The notes: generated by a model not told the origin, from the sequence alone. A stretch of DNA of 64,000 nt from Casuarina equisetifolia (GCA_028551475.1 CM052354.1:17941258-18005257); one strand, 5' to 3'. Shown: positions 12,541-24,915, counted from the stretch's first letter. Made by a program: numbers and translations.

Positions 12541-14635
12541 TTGGTAATCCCCCTTTTATATTCGGCAAATTTGAGAACGTCTTCAATAAGGAAAACACTC
12601 GAGTTTAGTTTCTAATACTTAAGAAAATTATGTATATTATTTTAGTAATATGACGCCCTTTTTTTCATTATACATTAGTTATTAGCTTTGATAATTATAT
12701 AACTATAAAAAGAAGTATGAGATTTTGATGGTGAAACCATAACAAACACAAGTTAGGCCATTTCCTTTCATACCGCAAGCCAAAAAAGGCTCAATCCGCT
12801 ATATATGTCAAAAGGGTTGAGCTTGAAGCATAATGTTTTAATATTTTATCATATTTTCTAAGTTCTAACACAATATTTACATGGTGACTGATGGTAGAGT
12901 CCTCCAACAATTGGAGGGACAGTGTCTCCGGGCAGCTCATTCTCGAGTAAGATCGCCATCCTCTTCAATCTAGGCAGTTATCAGCAGGCAGCCACCATGA
13001 ATCCTAGCTATTAAAGGATGCAGGGGTTTGTGTTCTTTTCTTTCACGGCACTTGCAGTGGCTGTCTTGGTGCCACTAAGGAAAATATAAATGGGGAATTA
13101 AATAATTGTCAAAGTCAATTATTTAAGCTTGGAGGATTTGATTTGTGAAGACAAAACAAAAGAAGCTTGAGAGATTTTAAGGGGTTTATAAATAAAGGAG
13201 ATAAAACCAGAGCATGAAGATCTTCATGAGAGAAAGAACACAAGACTAATAGACAAAAGTGAGTATAGAAGATATTCAGAAACATAGATAATAACTGTAT
13301 AGAAACACACTAAATTAAATTTAAAAGAAGCAAAAGGAGGAATAGGGGAAACTTTCATAAATGTAGGGCCCCTGCTGTTCACAGAAGATAGAGCATGGCT
13401 TAGATGGGATTGAATGATTTTCCACACAGAAAATGACTTTGCACGATCCCTATTTATTTATAGGAGAAACAACACGGCAACTAACCAACAACTTGCAACA
13501 AAAATTAAGTTGGACAAGACACAAAACAGTTGTAGATGAGATAAAACATGCCGAAAACTAAGGCAGGCAAGTGAAGGGAACACACAGCTCCATCGGATCA
13601 CCTTCTTATCCTCTTCACCCGGCTTTACTTCTGTAAAGCCGTATGTGCCTCTGTATGATCAGAACATCCATTATTTGTTAGGTCATACGTGCCTCTGCAT
13701 GATCAGGACATCCATTTACCTCCCACCGTGAATCTCATCTCCTAATCCTCCACCGTACCAATCTATTGAATTCTAATTAAATCATGATAATGGTACTTGT
13801 ATGTGGATGGGCATGCCTTCTAAGCAGCTCATTAGTAAGGAGTAATCATAATCATGAGATTAGTTGTTTTCCCAATCTTTTCCTAAGCCACAAAACACAC
13901 CTTTGGGCCCCACCCTCTAGATGCCATGCTGCAATATTAGCCTTATCTGCTTGTGAAGTACCATGGAAAAAGAAAATTTGATTTACTTGACCGATCCAAT
14001 CCATTGGACCTTCCCCACCAACAAACTTGGGAAAATCAAACCGAACTCCATTTGGTCTGTTCTGGCAATGATTACTACCCTAGGCATCTCAGTTTTCATC
14101 ATCCCAATTCTGCTTATCTTGTAATTATCGCCACATTACTACTACAATTAGAACTAGGAATACCAATAAAAGATGAAATATGTTCTCAAAAAGCATGCCT
14201 CCTCCTATCAGTTGAGTCATTTTATTCCCTTTTAACTTGTCCTAGAACATTTTTATGGGCTTCCTTCTTGAGTCATGTTGGCAAAGGCAAGCCATAACGT
14301 CTAACTAGGCAATTTCGCACTTGAAAACAAATCTATGTATTGAATTACGAGTCATCTTTTTCGTATACAAAAAGCCCTAGAACTCGAGAATAGGAAATAT
14401 GGGAGGAGTAATGGATTTAATAATAGAATCATCCTCATTAATAGAAAATGAAGGAGATAGGATCGGCCGGAAATTCTCAAGAACCCTAATTCGCTTTGCG
14501 TAAAATTCTCCGATGATCTTTATCGATATAATCACAGAAATATATTGCATGTTTACAAGAATTAAAATAGGAAAGATTTACACAATAAAAGTCGAATCTA
14601 AAAGCTTTACAAATTTACACATTCGAACGGAAAAG
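12541..14635. other. Intergenic DNA, no recognisable gene
   Basis: Short open frames at 13224-13427 (minus) and 13784-14297 (plus) resemble no family I know. A short perfect inverted repeat (cctccaa-caa-ttggagg) sits at about 12901-12917. A tandem duplication lies at 13641-13717 and is listed separately. Confidence 0.4.
13641..13717. repeat. Two-copy tandem duplication, period about 44 bp
   Basis: The unit 'gtgcctctgtatgatcagaa' followed by 'catccatt' at about 13645 recurs at 13689 as 'gtgcctctgcatgatcagga' plus 'catccatt'. There are few differences, so it is a fairly recent local duplication. Confidence 0.8.
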
Positions 14636-14775
14636 GAAACCGGCGACGACGGCGGCAGTCCCGGCTTCTCACGATCGCGCACGATCGCGACTGCGGGTCG
14701 GGTCACGGTCTCGGATCCGGGTCAGGTAGGGCTGACGCGGAGGCCTGCGTGGAATCTGACGTGGCAGAGCATTCT
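14636..14775. other. GC-rich island in AT-rich DNA
   Basis: About 140 bases are markedly GC-rich, with many CpG steps and words such as cgacgacggcgg and cgatcgcgcacgatcgcgac. The DNA on both sides is very AT-rich. The frame 14513-14800 crosses it but matches no known protein. It may be the end of a transposable element or the first exon of a lost gene. The dispersed repeat begins right after it. Confidence 0.45.
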
Positions 14776-14784
14776 AACACTCAT

Positions 14785-15900
14785 TAGATATTTAAAATGA
14801 TTAGGAAAAAGAACTTTCTTAAACATTATTGATTTGAAAGTTATCAAATTTAAGAATTAAAAATTAAGAATTTCTATATTCATTAATGAATACTCTAAGT
14901 AAAAATGTTTGTTAAAATTACGAGAAATCATGTGACAAACAACTTTGAATAAACTCTGTAAATATAAAAATAAAAAATAAAAAGATTTTCATTGGAAGGA
15001 ACAATATTTTGAAAATATATCTTTAAAAAATAGAAAAAGCCCAAGTCGAGAGATATATTGTAGCAAAAAGGTTTAAGTATTTATAAAATTATCTCATAAA
15101 CGTTTTTTCTTTTATCTTTTAGCTTTTTGAGTTCATGATTATGATAAATTCACTAAAAATTTCTATTAATTTCCCTTTTATTAAAGTTCATGAAAAAAAG
15201 TAACAATGTTTTTCTTAAAAATATAAAAATGCATATAGTAAAAAGTAATTATAAAACAAAAAATCGCAAGTCACTTAAGCATTAAGTATTGTAAAGTAGG
15301 ATTGCAAACAATCCTTGCCTTATTGAGTTAGTTCTTGAAATAGTTTTTTAACAAAGATGACCACCAATCGTAATGAGAAAGAATGATCTACTTCTTTAAT
15401 TCTAATAAAGAGAAATTTCTTTCTTATTTGTAAAATGAAGTCCAATTCATACTTTTCTTTTTCCTTTTTGCATGAGAGATTAACCTTTGCCTTAAAGAAT
15501 GTACTGTTACTTGTTTTAAACACTATATATATCTAGATACTTTCACAACATTTTTTATATACGGAAAAACAAAAGAATTTCCTTCTGGACTTATTGGTAT
15601 GGCTTCTATAGAAAAATATAATTCACATTCCTTATAAGTTGTTTTTGACCTTGCGGTTCGATTTTTCCAATCTTGAAAAAGTGAAAGAAACTTCTAAAAT
15701 TAAAATGATGCGAACATAATTGTTTTTTTGTTTTTTCCTCCCCTAGATTAACCGTTTGGGTCGTTTCCATAGAGAAACAACGGAGTGCGAGTAGATTAAT
15801 TTAGGAAATAATGAAGAACGAATTTGACATTAGGAAACAAACAAGAGAACTCTTTCAACTTTTAACCTAAGAAAACGATTAAATCTACCATTATTATGAG
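14785..15900. repeat. Most complete copy of the dispersed repeat (possible gypsy empty site)
   Basis: The part at 14810-15080 matches 7615-7885. The part at 14995-15295 matches 300-640, and the part at 15375-15840 matches 2025-2480. In this copy the two pieces that flank the gypsy fossil near the window start are only about 80 bases apart. This is what an uninterrupted paralogue would look like. The right part holds the words 'accgtttgggtcgtttccat' and 'agagaaacaac', which resemble 5' leader sequences of plant genes, so a duplicated gene flank is one possible origin. No coding frame was recognised. Confidence 0.55.
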
Positions 15901-16138
15901 AGATTTTTTTTTTAATTTAGAGAAGTGTAACATATTTTTATTATGCAGTTGCAAAGAAAGTTTCTACAATACATTAAGTCTCTAAAATGCATTTTTGTTT
16001 TTAAAAAATTATGGTAGGTTTTGTTTTTTAAAAAATTAGTACGAATCATTTTTTAAATAACTATTATTTGAACAACATGTTTATTATCTTATCATCCTAA
16101 ATTTGTAGCAAAACAGGTTTAAAGAAAATTGTACTAGT

Positions 16139-16253
16139 TTAGATACAGCCGAGTACCCAGCCAAAGGTAATCACTTCACCAGAAGGTATTTGATTCTGGA
16201 CTAACAAATTTAGATACAGGCAAGAGTAATTACTTCACCAGAAGGTATTTGAG
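16139..16253. repeat. Two-copy tandem duplication, period about 71 bp
   Basis: Both copies run from 'tttagatacag' to 'cttcaccagaaggtatttga': 16139-16194 and 16210-16253. The second is about 12 bases shorter inside. High identity suggests a recent origin. Confidence 0.85.
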
Positions 16254-16892
16254 CGTCATAAAAATTGTCGTTAACATCAAATCCAGGATTACAGATTATT
16301 CTTACTTTTTTTTTTTGAGTCTAGGTTACCATAATATCAGGCAAGAACCTCTGAAATGGTATTTGATCATCCACCATATAACGCTCATGCTTAGACTTCT
16401 AGATCTAAATGGTGGACCTGAGAACTTGATTAGGAAATGAAAGTGCACAGTAAAGATGGTGTTACAACAACAACAGCTGAATAAAGAGCCAAATTAGGTG
16501 CAGTATGATATGTGAATCTATGAACCAGCTACTTCAAAATTATAAATGAAGCAAGAAGTCAAGTAACCAGAGTAAAAAAGGAACAGAAGTGACAGATCTT
16601 TCGCCATCCATGAACTGTAATCAAGAATTATATAAGCAGAGATAAAGCCACAATTTTTTTCCTTTCTTTTTCTTACACTAAATATCCCCTCCATATCAAG
16701 ACATATGTCAAAAATTTTACTTAGTGACCTCTTAAAAAGTATATGTATCAGAAATTAAGAATTGAAGTATATTCAAGAAGGAAACTGAAACCTATCAGTA
16801 ACTTACAGAGGACTCGTTTCCATTCTAAACAATTAGTAGACTTTGTAAGTCCATCCATATCAACGGCTATATACATGTCCAAAATTATTCAA

Positions 16893-16907
16893 CCCCCCCC
16901 CCCCCCC
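16893..16907. repeat. C15 homopolymer
   Basis: Fifteen consecutive C are read directly (G15 on the minus strand). The run is likely length-variable and difficult for sequencing. Confidence 0.9.
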
Positions 16908-17034
16908 TCCTTAAGGTATGAACATAAGATAATCTATAATTTACTCTATACCATTTGAAATAGAAACCTAAGTTGCATGTCATGGATGTAAAACAATTTG
17001 TTTCAAGTCTAAATCAGCGACTCAGCAGGAATGT

Positions 17035-20000
17035 TCATGTTGCAGCCTTAGGCATATCACACAACCGGTTGTTCTCATTTATTGGAGGCGAGAGGAATTT
17101 CTCACAGTTCTCAGCTCCGATTTGGGTAAATGCTTTCACAAGCATATCCACATACCCAACCAAAGAATCCTTAAACCGTTTCGAGCAGCTCTTGTCACCG
17201 ACGTCAACATCCTGCACTCCACCTTTCGCCAGACATCCTACTTGAGCCCCATCCATATATGCTTTACATGCCACAAGAATGTCGTGTGCACGATTGCAGA
17301 AATGCCCCAGTACAAAGTCCTCAAAATGCTGCAGTCACATGACTTGAAATTAGCTGTTGCGTTCTTGGAAAAGAAGAAACAGCATTGGGCCAAAGAAGCA
17401 TTCGCCAGATGCACACACATAACAGACAATTTGTACAATTAACTGGACCATAAGAATTAAACCTTTTGCGCATTGTGGTAACAACATAATATTGTATAAA
17501 CCAGGGAAAAGACGATCATGAACATCCATAATTCTTCAAAAATCACATATTTGCATATAACATGAACCCCCTGTAATTCTTCACAAAATTTCTTGCATAC
17601 TGAATTATTGCATGTAACATGTGGACTTCACGAATTTGGTCATTGCATTGACATATAATTAATTTAATTGGGTTTTAAAAGCTACTAAGGAATCTTCATC
17701 AAGAGAAGCAGGTCACTCAGTGAGGTTACGTGAATTCTTTCTTGAAATTTATAATTGTACCAATCTCAGGATGCAAAATCTCAAAACATGAAAAGATGGA
17801 ACCAGGCATTACCAAAGGAAACTTACCTTTGGTGGCCTCCTCATCGTGTACATCATTGTCCTCAATGATAGAATAAATGTATCCTCATTGTACTGCTGGG
17901 ACCTCATTTCGCCACTGGCTGATCCGCTCATATGTGCATATCCAGGCTCATTAAAGTAGGGCTTGGTATTCAGGATTAACCCCTGGATGGATACAAGAAC
18001 TTGTAGCATAGTTGATGTACCTGGGATCCACTTCTCATTCTTGTTGCCAGACCAGGTGTTAAGTAGACTGAGGCACACTTTCCCACAATTGTACAAATTT
18101 GGATTCAGTCGAAGACCACCAGAGTGGTAGTAGACAAGCTGGTGTAAACAAATTCCTCGGTTGTAAGACCTATGATCAAAAGTAACAGTTTCGAAAACAT
18201 TGCTACATATTCAAAGACTCAACACATACCGGTGGTACATTAGGGTAGCCACTGGGAAAGAAAACATCAAAGAAGAAGAGACCATCGTGGTAGGGAGTGC
18301 CTTCTGCTCCAATGATGACAGCCCGCAGAAGATCCATCCTTGCTTCATAAACCCTAACAAATATTGTACCTGCGAAAAGCATAAAAAGATGTATTAAACA
18401 GAAAGTGAACAATCACACTCCTTCTAGAAAAGAAATGTTGGATCCAAGAGTGGCAGAAGCCATATCCACTATCGTCCCACACTACATTCTAAGTTTTAAT
18501 TGCAAACCAAGATTTAAGGACATGATTATCACCAACAAATATATTTTTGAAGGTTCCATAAAAATAAATGCTATGTTGTTTTCAAAGTCAAAAGCAGAAA
18601 GCATGAAAACTCACCCGGTAAATCCTTCTCCAGTATCTTCCACTCCTCCTGTATTCTCTTTGCCCAATTCTTTGATGGCTGTAAGAAAGAGAGCTACGTT
18701 TATATATTCACAAAGGTCTACAACTAGAGGTTGAACAAAGAGGTCATGCAATGCATCATCAGAAGCTACTGACCTGTTTCATGGAGGAAACATGGGAAGT
18801 GTAGTGATGGTCTGAATGGTCTTCAACAGTATCAAATTGTTTAAAAAGCTGGAACTTCCTCAAAATTTCATCTTTGCCCTGGCCAGCAATTGCCTCAACA
18901 TGCAAGGTTGAACTACCATCAGCAGCTACATTATTTGGGTTTTGGGCAAAATCCTCAACCCAGGAGATATCTGGAACTTCATCAGAAGCAGCATGAAATC
19001 CATGAAGTGCACCATAAAAACCTTGAACCGAATGGTTAGGGAGATATGCCTTCATTTTACTTTTTATAGACTCCTGCCACATAGGCATGGCAGGAGGATA
19101 ATATATTGAATCAGTATAAGCTGGATAATATGTACTATCCACACCAACTGCCTTCTTTGCATTCTCAGGAGTATAATGTCCCCACTCACCATTAGCATGC
19201 GGCACTGAGTCTAACTGACCTACATAACTATTATTATCAGAATTAGTTGAAGCAACTGGTTTTTTCTTACTTTTAAAAGCCTCCAAAAACCAACGTGATT
19301 TAGATGATTCTTTCCCAACTGGGAGGTTCACAGCACTCCCTCTATGCTTTGAAGAAGATGCTTTCTTTTTAGAGTGATACCTTGATGAAGCCAGATCTAT
19401 CTCGTGAACCACATTTTCTATTTGAGTATGCATACTTGAACTACCCGCAGAAGTTGGCTCCATACTGATCTGTGCAGGTGTTGACGACCATGAAGAGACT
19501 GATGAGTCTAAGCCGTGGAGACCAACAACATTCAATTGCATTTGAGTCACCAAAGTTTGTGAACTACTTCCAGTAATCTGCTTTTTCTTAGACACAGTAA
19601 ATTCTGGCAGCCAGGGAATTGATGCCTCTACTCCAGGAGGAATGTCCATCTTATCTAAATGGTCTTGCACAATGGCATAGTCATCAGCATCCATGAATTC
19701 ATCAGGATAACTATCCATATACTCATTATTATCATCATAAGATAAATCAGAACTATGACAGTCCAGGTTGATTAAATTATGTGAGAATGGGGAAAAACTC
19801 TCAGAAGATTCAATCCCAGGGGCAAAAAGACAATTGGCCAGAGCTTCCTGATCAGAAAAAGAAGAAAAAATATCATGACAAAACTCAGAAACAGCATTGC
19901 TACCGAGGAGTTTTTTTTTTTTTTTTTTATCCATAAATCAACAGCTAGCATGAATTTAAAATGTTTTCCCAAACCTTAGTTTGATGATCATCAAAACCCT

Positions 20001-21767
20001 CAAAAACATCTTCTACAGCCTTTCCTTTGTCACTCGTGTCAACTTTTTCATCGAGAAACATGACATCAGCAGAATCTTCATCTTTATCTATATCAATCAC
20101 ATCATGCAGAATTACCTATAAAGGAGAAAGCAAATTCAAACTACCTTCATTAAGCAATTAAAAAAGAAATTAAAAGAACCAGAAAAAGTTAAAACTCAAA
20201 ATCATACAAGAAAGCAACTATAGTTAAGAGATGCTCTCAAAAGTGCACAGCAGGACCAATAATTTAGTTGAGGAAAAGAAAGATAGAGGGAAAAGCATTT
20301 GACCAGAAGCGAAAAATTAAAAAAATTAAAAGATTAAAAAGAAAGATCAACATCCATATGCCTCTTCTGCCATAAAAATCTAGATGTCGGAGTTATCCAG
20401 CATAGTTTAAGGCAGTTTTCAACCATTTTATAGAATGTTTCTGTCAGCATCTCATGAACAAGTTTTTTGCTATTTCCAAAAATTGCCAACTATAGTTTGA
20501 GAACAGGAATTCTGCTGTCTCGATTGGCATCAAACTAACCAAGCGCATAACTTTATACCTGAGTGTCAAACAGACCAAAGATGTAAGGAGGCTATTTTTA
20601 TATACATCTTAAAGACAGTTGAAAATGGTCCGATGGTCTGCTATCAGGCAATGATTTCACACAACTATAGGAAGTAATTCTGCCTAGAAATGTAATCAAA
20701 TAATGACACATAGCCAACTTTCCAAACTAAAGAGAACTTTAATTTCCTCAAGTCAAGGACCTTTCAGATATGAAACGACACATGGGTTTAAAAAATTGCA
20801 GAACATGTATTTCCTGTAGAGATTGTTAATCCTCCCCCGCTTTTTGAACTGTGGAATGCTCCGGATAATCCAGATGGAGGACGCCAAGCAAAAGATGAAA
20901 TCGAGACTGAACTAGCTCAAACAACAGCAAACTCAAAGAAGTAAAAGAGTGGAGTAAGAGATAGATTTCACGATCCTCAAATCAAGAAAACAACTTTCTT
21001 CTCATTTTAAATGGTATGTGCAAAAGATTTACTTTTCAAAATTGACAGCAGAAATCCAGCAGGGAAGAAAAACTACTCCGTAGTTTTGGCTCAAATAGAA
21101 ATGTAAAAATTTGACCAAAAAGGATGGTGTTTACAAAGGAACATTATATAGGAGTCTACTAGAGGATGTTGTAGCGATTGACTAACAGAATAAAAACGCT
21201 AAATTAAAATGGAATAAATAACTCTGTATAGTACAAGCAACACTACTAGCAAACACTTTAGACTGGCCTAAAATCCATTCAGATGAAAATTTCCATAAAA
21301 ATTATAAAGACCTACAGATTTAACCAAAAAAGAAACCTGAAGTCCTGAGACTGCTCGGTATTAGGCACTTTAAATCCCCAATGATCACAACAAAAAAGGC
21401 AGGATTTTGCACTCCATCAATCAAGACGATCAAAAATTATCCATTTCATGCAAATTTAGAGATAATTACGCCAAGATGAAGCTAACTAAGACCTTTCACA
21501 GTAGATACAAACGCAAACACGAATTTCAGCAATCTTGATGGTACGATCAATAACCGAAACGTAAAAGCTAATAGATTGAGAACTTTTCAAGGATTCATTT
21601 GCGAGCAAATTACTGCATGTGACAAAGGAAAGTAAAGCGGCCAAATAATTTCGGAAAATCGTGTGTAAGTGGAAAGGAATATGATTTGTATGGACCTCTT
21701 TCTTTCTGAGCAATTTCGTGGAACGGAAAATCGGGGGTGGGATTTCAACAACCTCGGGGTCCATCAA
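17035..21767 (-). CDS. Ubiquitin-conjugating enzyme E2, UBC25/26 (PFU) type, 698 aa
   Basis: Seven coding exons on the minus strand: 21767-21696, 20115-19975, 19847-18774, 18678-18615, 18369-18230, 18138-17827 and 17328-17035. Together they make 2097 bases in frame. The N-terminus (MMDPEVVEIPPPIF) is the start typical of the large plant E2 enzymes UBC25/26. A long acidic and serine-rich region without clear fold fills residues 25-430. The UBC fold follows, from 'PSKNWAKRIQEEW' through 'VRVYEARMDLLRAVIIGAEG', 'TPYHDGLFFFDVFFPSGYP' and 'YYHSGGLRLNPNLYNCGKV'. The likely catalytic cysteine is residue 519 in 'GKVCLSLL', where ubiquitin would be held as a thioester. A conserved C-terminal extension with 'HFEDFVLGHF' follows. 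UBC24/PHO2 is a longer relative with the same fold. Exon 1 ends at a weak donor (gtccat), and the second codon (21764) is an equally good start. Intron 1 is about 1.6 kb. Confidence 0.9.
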
Positions 21768-22140
21768 CGAAAAGCTGTTCTCAGAGAACGCTCGTTCTCT
21801 GCTTCGATAGTGAGCAAACGGATAAATCAGAGAGAGTTGGCTACGATATGCAGAGAGAGAGAGAGAGAGGAGAAAGCGAGGGGCGACAAAGAGAAAGAGG
21901 GCGTCGAAGGGTCTTATGAAGGCAGTGAAAATCGAGGCACAATAGGACAGAGACTTGGAAATTTGCGAGGTATTTGGCTAACGGCTGCAAATGCGCTGCA
22001 GAAGTGGCTGGCGGCTCGGCGATTCAACCCCAATGGTGTATAGGTTTCCTAGACTCAGTGCAGTTTCTGATTAGAGAGTGAGCGTTCGGCTTCGGCTTCG
22101 CGCTTTGAGGAGATACGCAAAAGATTCCACCGAAACACAT
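21768..22140 (-). promoter_or_regulatory. Leader and promoter region of the UBC gene
   Basis: It lies directly upstream of the UBC start on the minus strand. It contains a (GA)n run at about 21849-21868 on the plus strand, which reads (TC)n in the sense direction. Such CT-rich tracts are common in plant 5' leaders. The 124-codon plus-strand frame across it is low-complexity and is not taken as a gene. Confidence 0.5.
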
Positions 22141-22849
22141 AAATGCACACGTTTTGGCACATAATTTCCATTTCACCCACGTTACTGTGCCAGTCTTCGT
22201 CAAGCTATACTGGACAGTGGTCTGGTTCTTCTACACTCACTCCTTGCCAACTCAATCATACGTCCCAAAATTAGATCAAAAAGTAAAATCAACTGCTAAA
22301 TAGCTTTAAGTATCAATTTGGAAGAATATGCAAAATGCAAGGCAGATGATTATTTAATCGAGAGTGGGGCTTACCCGATGTAGGCTGTGATGTTCCCGAG
22401 ATCAGAAACAATGGAATGTTCCTTATCCAATCTTACCGTGGATCTCATGCACACTGGAAGTAAGTGGCCAGTGGGGCACTGTACTGAATAGTAGCCAGAC
22501 GTAGCAGGCAAGCCAAACGAGGATCGAATGTGCATAAAAAGCCAAAGGAGAATGTTGGACGAACTCCACGCGTTCTCAGCCGTCGGATGGTACGGGGCAG
22601 CTTCTCTCGGAGCTCCAACCAACACTGTCAAAGTCAAAGGAATCAGCCACCTCATCCCACCAGAACCGTGCCTACCGTTTGCCTTGCTTTACTCGCTCAT
22701 CATAAGCCTGGAAAGACGTACACGTGTGGTAAGTTATGATTTCCACTGATCGTTCGTACGAGCTTTAATAGTATATTTAGGCGCGATCTACGGGATACCT
22801 GGCCTCCTATGGGTAGTCGACTCCCTCGTCCTTATCCCGAGAACTAAAA

Positions 22850-22878
22850 TAATAATAATAATAATAACAATAATAATA
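22850..22878. repeat. (AAT)n microsatellite
   Basis: Tandem 'aat' units with one interruption ('aac') are read directly. Confidence 0.85.
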
Positions 22879-24737
22879 TATTAATACGTAATATAAATAT
22901 TAAAAATATAATGTTTCTTAAAACAATATCCAAATACATGGGATTTAAATGGATTGAAGATTTTCTGTAGTGATACATTATTACTAGCAGTCAATAAAGT
23001 CCCTTGATTTTCCATCTCAATGGCAAAAACAGAAGCAATATTAAGAAACTACAAAAAACAGTAATCTAACATATTTATTAAGTTATCTGTCTTAAGTTCC
23101 ACACTAAATGTCACCCAAGTTTCCTTACCATTTTAGGCGCAGCACATTATGGTAACAGTTTCCTCAACCAAAAAGGGTTTGCTGAAAAGGTCTCTCTCAT
23201 ATTTGGAGCCATCTTCCCTTCCCAAGATGGCATCAGCCCATCTTATCAAAGCCTTAACTCTTAGGGAAGGTCTGTTTAGCAGTTTGGAAGGACTGTGCAG
23301 CGCTTGCCTTTCTGGCTGAATCCACTCCTACACGTACAAAGCAAGTATTACCCAAAAGGATCTTTTGACCTTCTGCAATATCTGTCTAGATTAACTAGGC
23401 ACCAAATTGGTAAACACGTTAATTTTCATGTGACTTGGTTCTTTTCAGTTAATGGAAGTTTGTTATATATATAATGTACGGAAGTTAAATGGTTCACATG
23501 AAAGACTTGTTTATTTAGTCAACCTCGTATATTTGGGAATCTAAATACGAAAATGTTAAAATTTTGATATTTATTTCAGCATTCTCCTCGTACATTGTTA
23601 GTACTTCCTACTCACTCAACAAATTATTTTTATTTTTGCAGGACAACTAAATAATAACGTTCAAATTATTATTACCATATAGGTTAGCTAGTTAAATTTC
23701 TTTACAGATTTAACAAGTTAAAAAAGAAAACTAAAAATTCTCAAATGTACCAATAAATAAATAAGTTAGAATTATTGTACGAGTAATTATGATAGTTATT
23801 TGTATCATAAATTTGGTATGATGATTCATCATAACAAATCAAGAAGCAAATTATACTTATATCAAAAGAGTATATTATAAAGATCATTGACCGATTGGAA
23901 TTAGAGACTCAAAGCCAATAAGTACACTATTTGCTACTCATTTTAAATTTTCTTCTTGTTTGTCTTTGGAAACCAAAGAAGTGGTGGAGAAAATGTCAAA
24001 AGTTTCATCTACAAATGCTATTGGAAGTATAATGTAATCAATGATTTGCACTAGATGTAACTTTATGCATGCTATAAGTATTAGTTGATTCAAGGGAAGG
24101 TAAATCTATCAGTGTAGGTAGGATTGATTTGTCTGAACCACTCAAAATGTGTGTCTTGTATGATTTTATTGCTTGATTTGTATATCAATTAATGTGTGAT
24201 ACAATACTCCCATCCCAACACACAATCAAGTTCAAAGGATTATTGAATTTGATTGGTCTTGGTGAAATTTGGTACGTTTGAAGAAAGCAAAATGAGAAGA
24301 AGATGCAAAGTAAATCTTCTTTGCAAAGATTGTTCACGATGGTGGGGATTTGTAAAAATTAGTTTACAATCTTACGCTTACGAGTGGCAAGCAGCTTTGT
24401 TTTGAAAAGGACAAACGTGAATTGTAGTCCCCACAAGTTGCTGTAGTGTAAATTTTCCTCTGAATTTTACCGCGACTGAAGGCAATTTTTGCCGAACCAA
24501 CTAATCTGTTTGTATTGTTTCTTTTCTTTTCTTTTTCTTATTTTGAAGGTTTTTTTCAAACTTAGGGAAAAAAAATGATAAGAAAGCTCAAAGTTTCTTA
24601 CTGTTTCGGGCTCGCTACTAATATGCAGCAGCTTGAGCCATATGAGAACAGAAGTGAAGACTGGAAAGAGTTCGGCTCTGATTTTATACTTCTGATAACC
24701 CGTTTAAGGCAGGGATGCCACATTTGTGCCACACAGG

Positions 24738-24915
24738 GCTGGTTTTTTAGTACTTTTAAACAACGTTGTCAATAATCCTATGACGGCCATAGGAATTCGA
24801 GTCTTGTCCTTGCCTTGAAGAGTGTAAAAAATTGGCATTTATTGCTGGTTTTTTGGCCCTTTTATACTGCATCGTCAGTGGCCCAATGATGGCCATAGGA
24901 ACTCGAGCCTTGTCC
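24738..24915. repeat. Two-copy tandem duplication, period about 106 bp
   Basis: The word 'gctggttttttag' at 24738 recurs as 'gctggttttttgg' at 24844. Each is followed by an 'acttttaaa'- or 'cccttttat'-like stretch, then 'atgacggccataggaa' or 'atgatggccataggaa', and finally 'tcgagtcttgtcc' or 'tcgagccttgtcc'. The copies are moderately diverged. Confidence 0.8.

Larger units (their letters stand above)
15901..17034. other. Intergenic DNA downstream of the UBC gene
   Basis: No gene was recognised. The right part (about 16600-17034) is probably the 3' untranslated and downstream flank of the UBC25/26-like gene on the minus strand. A tandem duplication at 16139-16253 and a C15 run at 16893-16907 are listed separately. 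Confidence 0.45.

Noticed and set aside
12901-12917. Short perfect hairpin (cctccaa-caa-ttggagg)
   Set aside because: A 7-bp stem is expected by chance in a window of this size. There is no terminator or microRNA precursor context.
19772-19934. In-frame ATG start with a lysine run (MDKKKKKK) ahead of UBC exon 3
   Set aside because: The run of A belongs to intron 2. A good acceptor (ctgatcag) at 19848 and the upstream exons 20115-19975 and 21767-21696 restore the family N-terminus.
21669-22043. 124-codon plus-strand frame over the UBC leader
   Set aside because: It is low-complexity (GA repeat read as E/R), antisense to the UBC start exon, and has no known family.
22371-22655. 94-codon minus-strand frame with some cysteines and prolines
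   Set aside because: No domain was recognised. Both strands are open, as expected in less AT-rich DNA.
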